From the NCBI GenBank assembly GCA_029891345.1, contig CM056993.1:271964900-272028899 (forward strand): 64,000 bases of DNA, read 5' to 3'. The position numbers and the translations under genes were made by a program. Below the pieces are notes generated by a model, which was not told the DNA's origin, did no database searches, and was given only the letters and a program-made list of their open reading frames with translations. The stretch is from Dryococelus australis (taxonomy: Eukaryota > Arthropoda > Insecta > Phasmatodea > Phasmatidae). Shown in pieces: positions 49,851-62,800 of this stretch (position 1 is the stretch's first letter; the number at the start of each line of letters is the position of its first letter).

Positions 49851-51690
49851 AAAAGTTTGAACTGTAGTTTTAAGGGTTTTTTTTTTTTTTTTGCAGTGTG
49901 TTGTACTGACGTATATGCATCCCGGTGAAGGAAACCTGCAGTCCTACACTAGGGCGATAAAGTTATAAAGGGACTTGCAGGACCCACGTAAAAGGAGGGT
50001 AGTGGGGTGATTACCATTAGGTTAGGTAAGGCAAAGTACGTCGACTTCTTAAAGGTTAGCTGCTGAAGAGCCAGACGTTGGGGAAATCATATTGATTAAA
50101 ATACCTGAGAGTAGGAAATCTCCATTTAGGTTTACCTTTAAGAAGCTACATGAACACCTGACACTAATAAGACCTTCCAGTTTGTTTTGAAATGGCTGGT
50201 CCTAACTTATATGAAAGCTGGTAGGTTTCTTAAAGAACTTGCAAATGACAGTATATGGTATATGCACACTGTTCTAGGCTGAAACAATTCTAACTTATTT
50301 ATTTATAATTTATTAGCGTCTTAAAAGGTGCAGTTAAGCCATAATCGCTTTATCTTAAACTTAACCCTTGCATATTCACTTTCACTTGCGATAAATCCAA
50401 ACATTAAAATTACATACCAAAACATATAAGTATGCAACTTAATATTAAACAAACCAAAGATACAATTTAATTGCTCTCTCACTCATTCACTTACACTCTC
50501 TTTCATCATTCACATATGCACACATGCATAACACAACTTTGCGAAATGTCAATTTTATCCCCATATCCACTGGGGTGACTAATGTAGTGCTTATTTACTG
50601 TATTCTTAAATTTACTGAAACTTTCTATACCTTGGAATCCCTTACCTACGAGTACGGCCTATTACGAGAATGCTGTACTTAAAGCAGTTTTTTAATACAC
50701 CAAGGTAAAATTATCTGGTTACAGTGAGTGAGGGCTCATTTTGTATTCTTTTTTTTTTTACAAGCGATTTAAATGAATTTTGATTAATTGTATTTGCCTT
50801 TTCTAACAATTGTGGTGAATTGAAATTGCTTAAATTGTGCATTTAGTATAATTAATCCCATAAAACATGTATAAATCACAGTCCATGAGAAGTGGCAACA
50901 CTGCACGCTTTGTCCGATCGTACTTGCATCTCGCATCCTTTATCTACGCTGTATTTGCTGCCAGTTTCACTCTGTCTTACTTTGTGCATTGGTGTATACT
51001 TTTATCTTGTTGATTACTTGTGAGATTGTACGACTATTGAAATTTTAAATTGCAAGTTCCTAACGCCGGCAAGTATGCAATGTGAACAGCTAGAGTATCG
51101 GATCAGCTTGTGGCGTGCTGTTCAGGCTTCACAAGGTGGCAGTTACACAATCAATATGAACATGAACAGATGATTGGTTGAAGTTACGTGGAACAGCTTG
51201 CAGAGTGCAGTTTAGGTTCCACATTTCGTCAGAACAGTGTCACTGGATCAATTATGAGTGTGAGCAGATGATTGGTTCAACATTCGTGGGGCTTTTTGCG
51301 ACGTGCGATTCAGTTTTGTTTACGTGAATTTAAATTAGCTAATAATGTTTGCATAAACACCTATGTATTTACCTTTTTGTCTTGTGGGATGTTTTGAAAC
51401 ATACGTACCTTTAATGTTTTTGTTATGCCGCCATGTTGAAAACAGTTGCATTACCATTAGACCTACAGGTGTTCACACACGCCTTTTCCTACATTTACTT
51501 CACGGTAAAATAAAAACAATGTGCATTAATACTAACGATTACCCTTTATTTATTAATTTTGTTCCTGTAATTATTTCAACTGACGACCTAGAGGTAGCAG
51601 CTAGCAATCGCCCACAACATGCAAGTACAGTAGACCCTATTTTAATGTTTACATGCACATGTCTTAGCGATACCTTGCATAATTCATGCA
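49850..51690. other. intergenic stretch between convergent genes, no gene seen
   Basis: Mostly AT-rich. At 49938-49954 it carries GCAGTCCTACACTAGG, also found at 58048-58063. I recognise no coding sequence. Confidence 0.5.
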
Positions 51691-51718
51691 CCCTAATTTT
51701 TTGCACTGAAAAATTCTG

Positions 51719-51756
51719 TAAAAAAAAGGTGCGAGAATAATACTAGTAAATACGGT
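51719..51756. mobile_element. terminal repeat of a TA-type MITE
   Basis: The segment GGTGCGAGAATAATACTAGT, then AAATACGGT, has the same ACCGTATTT…GCACC plan as the family A tips but a different sequence. The opposite end was not identified. Confidence 0.35.
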
Positions 51757-52079
51757 GTACAATAGTAACTTTTTGCAAATAATTTTTGCTGCTGTAATAA
51801 CTTCCCCCACTCTCTCATCTGAATATAAATTTCATACTTAAGTATTTTAAGATTAAAATCATGTTTTAAATATGGATTATGAATTCAGATGTTATTTATT
51901 ACTATATAAGTGATAATCTAGCTATATTTGTCATTCCCGCCTTATTTATATCAGCAGTGTCACCTTACACTATCCAAAAAATGAATACTTAATTATTTTG
52001 TGATAAATCTGATGTTACGAGTACTCGTAATTAAGTCCGTATTTCACACTTATGAACTCTTGTAGGTACAGGATTTCCC

Positions 52080-53165
52080 TGTATTTATATTTGTGTGTTC
52101 AGTTGCAGGCTGTTCCATGCCTTCGAAGTGGCAGTGGTGGAGCTCAAATAGAATTTGGTCTTGTGTAGCTGTGTTAGCCATTTATTGTCGACTTTAGAGC
52201 ACATGTTTACTGGGTGGGGATTATTCAGGCAGGAAAACCGCTTGTAGAGGTAATACAATCTGAAAAAAATTTAGTGTTTTATGGAGCAAGAATAGGGTAA
52301 AAGTAGCTCTTCTTCTATCTTGCTTACGCCAAGACAGTATTCTTAGGTAGGGGCTAATGATATCATGTGTTGTTAAATTAAATATGGACCTCATGCACCT
52401 GTTTGAAATTTAGGTGGTCATGTTACAAGGTTTTCACTTAGAGTATTATAAACAACACCGTAGTAGTCAACTATAGGCACTACTAGAGATTGTACTAAAG
52501 TTGTTTTTACTAGGCAATAGTTATTTTTTTTTAAGCACTTAAAGAATGCAATGAGTGGTACAAGGTACACCAAGACAGATTTTTTTTATCAATTGTGACT
52601 CCTAAACTTTTAACCATGTTTGATAGTGTTTGTTAACAGTGGATACTAATCAGGATGCACTGTGTTGTAGCAGGATTTACACTGAGACTGTTTCGAACAA
52701 ACTATGTATTCCTGCAAATTCACAATTCATATTTTCAAAAGTCATTTTAACGTCGGTTTTGTCAAAGTAAGCATAAATCTGCAGGTCATCATCATAAAGG
52801 CGATGTTTAGAAAAGGACAAGCATTTACTTATGTCATTAATTAACAGAGAGAATAAAAGGGGACCCCAGATTTTATAGAGCACAATTCAGACTGCTGACT
52901 ATTTAGTACAACGCACTGGCTCTGGTAATTAAGATAGGATTTGAGCCACTCACACACATCAGAAGAGAAATTTTAAAAAGTGTCTCAATTTTACTAGCTG
53001 GATTTCACGATCTACAACATTGAATGCTTTACTAAAATCGACAAGGCATAAAAGCATTAACTTTCTGTGTTTCATGGCTATACAAATATTATCAACTACT
53101 ATATCAATCAACGCAGTACTTGTGTGCATTGGACAAAGACCAGACTGGTAATCAACTAGCATGTT
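52080..53165 (-). mobile_element. LINE relic, RT domain (downstream of PRIM2)
   Basis: On the minus strand, 53162-52959 gives MLVDYQSGLCPMHTSTALID, then LLCLVDFSKAFNVVDREI. A break follows, then 52883-52677 gives GPLLFSLLINDISKCLSFSK and a catalytic box reading YDDD (expected YADD) before LQIYAYFDKTDV. Sequence down to about 52080 corresponds to the C-terminal region (…SKAWNSL). It is inactive, of the Jockey/I-like or related clade. Confidence 0.8.
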
Positions 53166-53173
53166 AAATTTAT

Positions 53174-53191
53174 GTGTGTGTGTGTGTGTGT
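53174..53191. repeat. (TG)n microsatellite
   Basis: A short TG run next to the LINE relic. Confidence 0.9.
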
Positions 53192-53280
53192 ATAAAAATT
53201 TGTCGATGTACTAAATATACAATTACCTTAGACAGCACATGCAAAATACTTATTGGATGGTAGTCTATTAATGTAATAGT

Positions 53281-53292
53281 TTTATTTTTATT
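53281..53292 (-). promoter_or_regulatory. PRIM2: possible PRIM2 poly(A) signals (two AATAAA in tandem)
   Basis: On the minus strand two AATAAA hexamers (53292-53287 and 53286-53281) follow the PRIM2 stop by about 230 nt. They would define a modest 3' UTR ending just before the LINE relic at 53.16 kb. Confidence 0.5.
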
Positions 53293-53523
53293 TCATGTGG
53301 AACATGGCACAATTTCTTATTTTCCTACCGAGTCAAAATGCAAACATTATAGAGGAACTGAATCCAATGCTAGCAATGCAAACACAATCTTTTGTGTTAC
53401 TGTGTAAATATTATTCTTTTCGCCCCAAATAAATAACTTTCACCAAACTTTGATTTCACATTGAAACTACAGTGTACACAACATTTATAGAAAATAAATT
53501 GATACAAAAAATGTTAACCAATA

Positions 53524-53823
53524 CTATTTGGTTTGTAAGATGTTATCTTTTAAAAATACATAAAAATCTTCTGGTTTTTGTAAGTACATATTCACCTCAG
53601 TACCTGAATCTTCATGCAAAGCATTACCTTTAAATACATTAAGACAAGCACATAAATACTTTGCACATGCATCCATAGGTTTCTCGTTTCTCTTCAGATG
53701 AAAGATTGTGTTCATGACAGAGGCATCACTTTTTACTTTTTCATGAAAACAACTCTGCAGTTTGGCATTGTCAAAGTGCTTGAAAGGACACCCTTCTTCT
53801 GATACAGATGTCAAAACTGATCT
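53524..53823 (-). CDS. PRIM2: PRIM2 terminal coding exon, second half of the Fe-S domain
   Basis: The exon starts with AGA after an acceptor ending TTTGTTTCAG and runs 99 codons to a stop. Phase 0 matches the end of the upstream exon. It supplies the third and fourth cluster ligands, in SEEGCPFKHFDNAKL (Cys 12) and MDACAKYLCACLN (Cys 53). These match the human GCPFRHSDPELL and QVACQKYFEM stretches. The last 25 residues correspond to the human NHPNQFFCESQRI region and are divergent. The intron to the upstream exon (53824-60194) is about 6.4 kb and holds GC-rich repeats. Confidence 0.9.
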   Translation of the reverse strand, partial: RSVLTSVSEEGCPFKHFDNAKLQSCFHEKVKSDASVMNTIFHLKRNEKPMDACAKYLCACLNVFKGNALHEDSGTEVNMYLQKPEDFYVFLKDNILQTK

Positions 53824-56800
53824 CTGAAACAAACAATATTGTCTGGTCACAATAATGCTAAAATATATGCTAACCACTACTTAAAGTTTAGTGTAGTCTA
53901 TAAATAAAAAATTATTGGGGCAAGAACCAATCTAAATATGGTTCTCCTAAATAGGCTACGACAGTTTTGCACCACCCCTATAACCATGAGTACTAATAAA
54001 GTGAAGAGAGCATTGGCAGCAGACGGTGATCTTCATTAGGGGGTCACGGGTCAAGAAAAAAGTATTTGTACTAAATTAAAATAACTTATTGAGACCCACT
54101 GGAAAATTACATAATATATGTTGACGCATCATGGCTATGTTAATAGTCATGACAGTCGAGAATTCTGTCCGCTAGACCAAAAGCGGGGTGACCTGAGTTA
54201 GCTAGGCAACAAGCGGCGAGGAGTGTTGGCTAGTACTCACTTACTCCTACTTCTTGGGTGCCATGATGGTCGTGTACTGGTCCAGTCATAACGAGCCTAA
54301 CCCGCGACTGCAGTTCCACAGGTGAGATTCGTTTGACCAGAAGTGGATGTTATCACAACCGAACCTCACTTCCGTACTGGTCAACAATCCTCTTACCACA
54401 AGATGGCATGAGTGAAAGCGTATGCACGAAGAAACTAATAATACCACAACCGAAGCAGTCGATACTGACTCATGCTTGAGTTGGACGGCGCGGTTCTGTT
54501 CCACCTTCCTTTCTGGTGTAGGCTGAGAAAGTGCACTCAACTGTCTGGCTGCAAGAAGCACTGCATGTCGCTCCCTACACCTGTGGCCACTCCTTTGGCT
54601 AAAAGGCATTAAGTCTCCACTCACAGGTTACTGGGTACACCTTGACTTAAATACTGAACACAAGTTATAGTGTAAGTCTGGTTTTGGCTTGCTGACCAGG
54701 TTCTGTAAAGTCTCAACTGATCCCCCAAGATGTGGAGCTGTTTGGGTTACCAATGCCGCCACTGGATGTGCGTCCACGAGAATAGACGGCAGGTCTCAAG
54801 CCATGGTATATCCCGGCACTGGAAGCAGTGCTCTCTCTGGCTGAAGGTGTTGGTAGTGGTTATGGCTTCTCTGTTCCTCCCCACCAGCACTGGAAGCAAT
54901 GCTTTGGTAGTTTGAGAAGCAACAGATGGCAGTCTAATGGGTGTGTGAAAATATGACGGACACCTGAAGGGCACCCGTAGCTGAAGTTAATTCGGTAGTT
55001 ATAAATTCCCCGGTCCTCATCAAAGGTGTACGTAGCAACCTGTACCTAGCGGGTAAACAGACAGATACTCTAATAAAGAAAGGCTGAGAAGTAGGAAACA
55101 ACATTATGTTTATTGAAGTCTCAATAAACATGCGACGTGTGCTACCTACCAGACAATAGAGTACTGAAGGTTACTACACTGGCCAGGTGTAGGTGACCTG
55201 GTTCTAATGGAGAATGGGAAAGGAAGCGCTTAACGAGAAAATATATACTACTAACATGTTGGTACGCATGTTCGCTGGTTGTCTGGTCGCAGACTGTGAA
55301 GTAGCCACAAGGGGCGTACTCAATGCTTCGAAGATCTTAGGCGGTCCTAGCAGTACTATGGGATAATGTAAGAGATGGATCAAGAATGACTCTTGAGCTC
55401 GGCAGCATCTGGACTTATATATTGGAAGCTTGTAGGCTACTGGTGCAGGGTGAGGGGAGACGTGACGTCCTCCAGCCCTGGTTGGCGTGGGAATACTCTG
55501 ATCAGCAATTCTGCTTCGTGCCTCGTCTGAGATGCTTGGCCTTGCCCGAGGTCTGGGCAGCTTGTAGACTCTCAGGGTTGGGGGGGGGGGGGGGGATCAG
55601 CATGCCTGCCAGGTTGCGTATCCTTCAGGTGGGAAGGATTTGCTCAAAGTTCCTGTTGCCTGTAGGTTAGTCAACGTGTCGCCCACATCTGTAGTGGTGG
55701 AAGAGGCACTCTAGGCGATGAGTTGCAATCGTATTAGATTAGATGTATAAGCAGCACGCGTCTGTACCCTTTTTTTTTTTATTTTATCATTATAACTGAT
55801 ATTGTTTATAAACAAATATTGGATCATACAAATTGTATAAATACTGCACCATTCTACTAAAAGCATATTTGAAAATAATACCCACATTTGTCTTTGCGTA
55901 CAGTATTACTTAAAAAATAAAAGTTGTAATTTTAGTGCTGGTTTAGTATTTCTTCTGAAGAATTAGCGTGTACAGCAGATTATGGGGGGTCATACGAACC
56001 CCCTGACCCACTGGTTTCACCGCCCATCGTACACCAGGGGCTGATTAATAATATGTTTTTAGTCGGTGCAATGCAAAAATCCCCATTTGCACTGCATCAC
56101 AGTGTAATTAAATATGATCAAACAGAGAAGCAAGCGGTTGTGTGACCAATGCAAAATACAGAGAAATCTGTGTTGGGTAAATATCTCGATAGTATTGGAA
56201 TTACTCTTGCTGGTGAATGTGCAGCAGATATATGTAACATTCCACAATGTGACCACCATTAAAGTGGCCCCAATGCTTCATTAAAATTATTGCTTCATTT
56301 GGTGGAGGGGAATTTGTTATAGGACACAAAAGAGGTTTGTTTTACTAACTGTTGAAAAGGTGAGGTGATGATTGGTGAATATAACAAAAAATGCCCACAG
56401 CATGCAACTCTACACCATTAGTAGTATGTGAATATAACAAACTAAGAAATGTAAACCTAAATACAGAACTCGAACACTGTAGCAATTGCATTACACTGCG
56501 GAAAAATACAAGCTACATGAAAATTTGTAATGAATTTTAAAAAATATATACCATGAAATATAACATTGTGTTTTCTAAACCAAATAAACAATAAAGTACC
56601 ACAATATTAGCTCGGTTACCTTCAAACACAGTAACAGTATTAATGCTAATGACAAATGATGCCATGTCTATTTGGTTAGAAGAAATTTAAAATTGGTTTT
56701 TCATATAGTACACATACATGATATCAAATACACTAGATCTCTAATGTATTTGGTATTATGTTGCATCATTAGAATCTCTTATTATTGTTTGTTTGCTGAA

Positions 56801-59800
56801 AATATGTAGTTAACCACCAATTGTCATGCTTCATCAATTAGTGAAACAATATGGCTATCCAAATCCAAACAGTGCAGTAGGTATAAACAAAACACGCACC
56901 ATAGATGCAGCTATGCATGGACGGATGAGCAAGAAATCAATAGCTGTTAGCCAAAGCAGACCCAAATACTTCCAAGGGCTGCTGATGATGACTGAACGAT
57001 AATGTTACAAAATAATTTTTTGCCACTTGAAAACGGGGAAGTGGAAATGGAGTTTTTAGTCAGGGAAGGCTTGCAACCACTTGCGCCTGGTATATTTTAT
57101 TTTACGCGTGACGTCAGGTTGCAAATGACTACGTCATGGTCGGGCAAGGTTTTATCATGCCGGTCGGAGGCACGGGCAAGTCCAATCAGCCGACCTTATA
57201 GTCAGCTGACCTAATCCTGGCTGGTATACAATATTTGGTGCGTGGCTTGACAGCAAAGGTATAACGTCAGTGGGAGACTTGATGGCTCGGCAGATGGGCT
57301 GGCAGACCGCCCCAGGTTTACCTGTGGTTGATGCAGCCGGGAGTAGCTCCTTGGTCAGCGGCTGATGTGTCAGCTGGAGCTGGCGATGCAGAGGATGGTT
57401 CGTAGAGTGCTGCTGGACCAATGAGTCTGAAACCAGGGGTTTGGCAAGTCCCACCGATACATCACGTCCCTGATAGAAGTCGGTGACTTCTGTGTGAGGT
57501 CAGCCCAGTCTTGATAGGAGACTGAAATAATGTTCGGCTGGGAGGTGAGGCCTCTCCTGCTGAGCAACTTGAGCTTGTTCCCGTTGGATTATGCTGCAAA
57601 GTGCAATTGCCATTGCCACCTGGTAGCACTCCATTGGGTGTATGGCACATGGGTGGGTACAACTGGCAGCCTCACGAGAGGAGAGAAGGTGACAAATTTT
57701 CCTGGATAAATGTAAAACCACAGCAGATGTCCAGCTAATCCAGAGGTATATCCGTGTACTCATCAACGAAACAGCATAGTGGTGGTTGGAGTGGTGGGTT
57801 GTCCCCGTGCATTCAACAACAGTGGTTGTGGGCCCAAGTGTGCGCAGACCTCTTGAGCCAGCCTTTCACTCCCTTTGGTGATAGTATAGCACGGTGGATT
57901 GAGTGGATCAGCTACACTAGCTCTCTGACAACTCTTGCATCATGTTTCCAGTGGTTGTGGCTCTACCTTACTGCACAACAGGTGCACAGTATTGGTGGCT
58001 GTTGACTGGGTGTGTTTTCCGAAGTAAGCTCGCCCAGTTGGGAGTCCGCAGTCCTACACTAGGTCCAGTAAATGGATGGTTAAATACGTTGTCTGTTTTG
58101 CTCTGGTGAGCCAATGTCTACAGAGGATACAAACAGTCACTTTGGAAAATAATATGCAGAGGTTCGAGAAGAAAATTTATTTATTCTGTGAGGAATAAAC
58201 ATGGTGGTGCGTACTATTTCCTAACAGGAACCTAACGGTTGCCAGGCGAAGAGGACCTGGTCCTAAACTGAACAAGGCAATGTGGCTAGGTAGTCATTAA
58301 AATAACTGAGCTTAACTAACGCTAAACTGTTGTCCAGAGAGAACCTTCGGAGGGCATTACCAGAAAGGCAGCGTGGTTACCTTTACCAAAGGGGTAGTGG
58401 CAAGGCAACTGAGTTGAAGACTTCTTCGGGGGTCGTAGGAGCAGGTCTTGAAGGGCTTCTGGTAGGTTACCGGTGAAGTCGTTGGAAGAGCTTTTGGTAG
58501 GTCGCTAAGTAGACAGAGAGCTACAGGGGGGGGGGGTGAGCTGTCAGAGACGAACTGCTATTTCCCGGTGGCAGAGAGACACATATCCTTCAGCCTGCGG
58601 GCTCTCCAAGGTCCAGGGGTACAGGCGGTAATGAGCTATGCCTCCTGGACGAAGCTGCGCTCTAGCACAAAAATTTTTTAATACGTAAAATTACTAACTT
58701 ACCAAATTAAAAACTTGTAGTACAGTAGCATTGAGCAAAAATGTTCCAGTTTACATAACTGCAAAGTTTTGAATGACATTACAAAAATAAATTATAAAAA
58801 TTGGCTGTAAATGCAACTGTGAACTGTTCCTTCACCTTTCATTACATCAATGTGTGCTGCAGTGGAAAGCCATTTTGTTGGTAGTCATTTTGATCAATAG
58901 AGCCTTCTGTTAGTACAGCTAGCCTTCATAAAACCATTCTGTTTACTGAGTATTTGATCAGGCTTTTGCCTTCAATCACTCAAGTTCTGTGTTGTATTCC
59001 TTGTTGATTTTGGTTGTTTAATCAATAACTGGGACAGGGCAGCAGAACGAAAATCCCCAATGTTGTATTCTGCAGGAAAACATTCTTTAACAGTATCAAA
59101 GCAATATCCATACTGTGCTATATATACCACCACCAAAAACTATGGAAACCCTAGCCACATGATGCATGGGAAATTGACCCATTTTAGGATGAAACCTCTG
59201 GGATGCATTCCATGTCCTGCGTGACCATAGACTGAGACTGGGACTACCAGTTCCTAGTCTGCACAGGCTCCGACACCTCCTGGATGGAACCTGTCCATTG
59301 ACATACCGTGCATCACTTCTTTCAGGAGGCACAATCAGGGTACACATCTCACCTGATGCCCAAAATGTCTAGGAGAGTTACTCAGCAGCAAAATGACAAA
59401 TTCATCACTTTGTCTCGCATGGAAATCACGGGAGGTTGTGCTTGGAGGTCTTTAAGAGCATGAAACTACTTTCCGCCAAGGTGCAAGATTCCTGGAAATC
59501 CATCTCCACTACCAGCAAGTCGTACCCAGATGGCACCAATGACTCTGGAGGCAGGAGAGCAGTGCAAGGCACACGATCATCATGTTATAGTGAAGCAGAC
59601 TGTATTGTCCAAGTTATCTTCAAGCTACCAAGGAGGGGCAGTTCATGCTGGAACAGGGTGGGTAACCCAGGTACTTTGCTGGGTTCCCCTCAAAAGTCAC
59701 CTTGTTGGTGGCGAGTGAGTGATGATGTGACTGAAAAGGGGGATACCACAAACATTGCCCACTATACATTTGCAACCCTATGGATGTCTGCAGACATGTA

Positions 59801-62800
59801 CAAACAGCAAGGAAGGCAATGTCATTAGCACAAAGGTGACCAGTTCACTGGTCAGGCAGAAGTGCAGTGTAACAATATTATTTGTTCATTTGAAACTGTT
59901 GTGTTTTTAATATAAAATAATGTATTTTAGTTGTGCAAAATGAAAATTCATTGTACTTATTCAGAAACAGAAGAGATTTTCTAAGGTGGTGTAACTGGTT
60001 GCCTTAGAAAGTCAGTTTGTAACCATTTGTCTTTCTGCTTGTTTACATATGGTTTTAAGCAACTGTACCTGTACAGAAAGTTTGTGGTTCTACAGTCTCT
60101 GATCAACAGACCTTGCTGAAAGGCAACACGCTACACCACATAAAGAAAGAATAACATGTATAAATACATATGACAAACAAAATCAAATGCGTACCTGTAT
60201 GGAACTACAAGATGGCATGCTGTAACTATAGCGTCCACCCTCCAACCCGTACATGTGCCTTATGCTGTATCGATACTTGCGAGCATCCTTCTGCCAAGAG
60301 TGAGTGCAGCCTGAACAACTGGCATGTGGCTGTGAATATTCCCTGCTCCAAAATGTAATTGCTTCATCGACTGGCATTCCCACTGCCTTTAGGAACAAAG
60401 TATAGTAGCGGCGAGCTTCATGAGGTAGGCGGTGTGTGGTTCTGAGTTGGCGATGCAGATGAGCCATGCAAGGTGGAAAGAAAACACTCATTGTGTCAAC
60501 ATCATATGCCTTTATCTCTCCTGGAGTTTTTCGTATGTAATTGCTAGTAGAAAATTGGTTTCCCACTTCTCGCACAAGCAAATTTATTCTAGGGTCATCC
60601 ATTATGTCCATGAAAATTTCTCTTTTCTTCATTTCATGCATACCCAATAGATAATGTTTTTCAAATAATAGTATTAACAGCTTCTTCCACTTCCCACATG
60701 GAATAAATGCATATCCTTGATGAAGTTCCACTTCACGTCTTCGGATAAATGGCAAACACGTCAAAAATGACACTGTAAGAGAAAAATTTTCAATCACATT
60801 TCAAAACTGCAGTAAGACAAGGCAGTGTATTATAATCTATACTAACTATACTGGAGTTTTCTGACAGGTAACTATGTACATAATAAGGTAAGTATTGTAG
60901 AACCCTTATTTTGTTGCTGGGCAGAGGAATAGAGTGGGAATGAACAGATGTGCATAACACAGCACCAACAGCTTTTGGATCTGATTCTCCACAGGAGATC
61001 AAATACATTCAATTAGAAGAGTTATGTGGATATGACTTTTTATTTCATGAAGCAGAAATGAAAAATATGTTACTGAATTTCATGCAATTTTACATCAATA
61101 TAGGTAACTCAAAATCTACAATCTGCCAGCCTACAACAGGAGTGCCACAAGGTTCAGCTCCGTCACCTTTACTCTACAATATTTTTACAGCAGACATCCC
61201 GCATGTTCACAGATCAATTCAAATGTACGCCAACAATACCATCACTTTTGCCCACGACAAATGCCTTCCATACATCTACATATACACCCAACTGCAGCTG
61301 AACGAGTTGAGCTAGTAGTACGACGGCTGGAAAATTAAAATAAATGTAAAAAAAGTCAGGCACTAAAAATAAATTGTAGGAGACAGTGTGAAGCTAAGCC
61401 TTAGAAATACACAAAAAATCCTGTTTGCTAACACCACCAGATATTTAGGGCTAAAAATTGACAGTTACTGCATGGGGATTACCACATAAAACAAGCTAAA
61501 CAACTTGCATACAGTATATAAAATTAAATACTGTAAATTATATCACATACTAAAATGTAACAGGCAAAATAAAATATTGAAACTTTTAATACACAAACTC
61601 AATCGTCCACAGAGTCCTAATGTGTGGTATTGATGTGTGGGGGAACATAGCTAAAACATTGATAAATCATTTGCTAATAGCACAAAATAAATTTCTTAAA
61701 GAGTACCTAATTGGAGATACCACTAAGTACACGAGGAATTGTGTTCTCCATTCCACACTGAAAGTGCACTAGTAAATTAGAAATTAATCGAACAGAACAA
61801 ATTTATTGACAAATAAAAAGACTTCATCCAAACCCCACTTTACGCAACATGGTAATTATGGTACAGACATTTGAGAGAAACCTTGGTCCATAGCTAATAA
61901 ATTAAACAGAAAATTACTAAAATAGTTGTTAATGTCCATAGGGCACCAGCTCATCTATGCACGGGTGGGTAAATGGTAAGTCACAGCCACATGGCAGTTC
62001 CCTCACAAGCACACGTTTTAGCAGAAATCTTCTTAGATTAAGAAAAGAGTTCATATTACACAAATGACACTGTTCATAATTCTGAGCACATGGTTTCTGG
62101 AGTGGACCAGATCCCGAAGGTACAAAAAATACTGGCAAAGAAAATTAAGACTCGGGTACTCTGAAGATCTATATTGATGGAACTGAGTTATAGTTACAGT
62201 TCAACATACACTAACCCTTTGCCTGAAGCAGGCATGGCAATTGGGCCTGCCCTACGCCAAAACTGTTGAAAATGAGGTTAAGCACACTGCAGAAATTATG
62301 GTATTATAAATCTCCAGGGCTGCGAGTCTGACGAAGAGTACGAGTGTGGGAGGAGCAAATGCACTTAAAAGGTTCCATTGCAGCTAAATGTCTATACAAA
62401 AGAGGTTGAAAGCTCCTGCAACACAAAACACATGTACTCCTGATGGCCCGCTGATCAAGACTAAAGACTCGAGAGACCTGGCTACCTCGTCTGCGATCTC
62501 CCACCAACACCGAGAGAGAAATAACAATAAACGTACATACATTTGGACAAATGTACACAAAAGAACACTGGAACAGCAATTAGCATTAGAAGAATTAGTG
62601 AAACAATTGAGACAGTTTATATTAATTACTTAATGTCCAATGTTCTTATTTTCATTCATGTTGGAAAATATACATTTAAGTGAATGGGCGCAAAGCAACT
62701 AGAAAGTAATCAGAAAATACAAAGACATCTGACACTTACATAGGCACTTAAAACTACAATAATAAATTATAACAGTAATTCAATATCACGTGAAAGAATT

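Noticed and set aside
59436-59828. 130-codon frame as a host gene
   Set aside because: I recognise no domain, and the frame lies in the PRIM2 intron among repeat-like sequence.
60195-60772. Viral or plasmid-borne primase, since a lone primase frame in repeat-rich DNA could be a virus insertion
   Set aside because: The frame has host-type splice sites, continues in phase into a second exon, and matches cellular PRIM2 across the whole segment.
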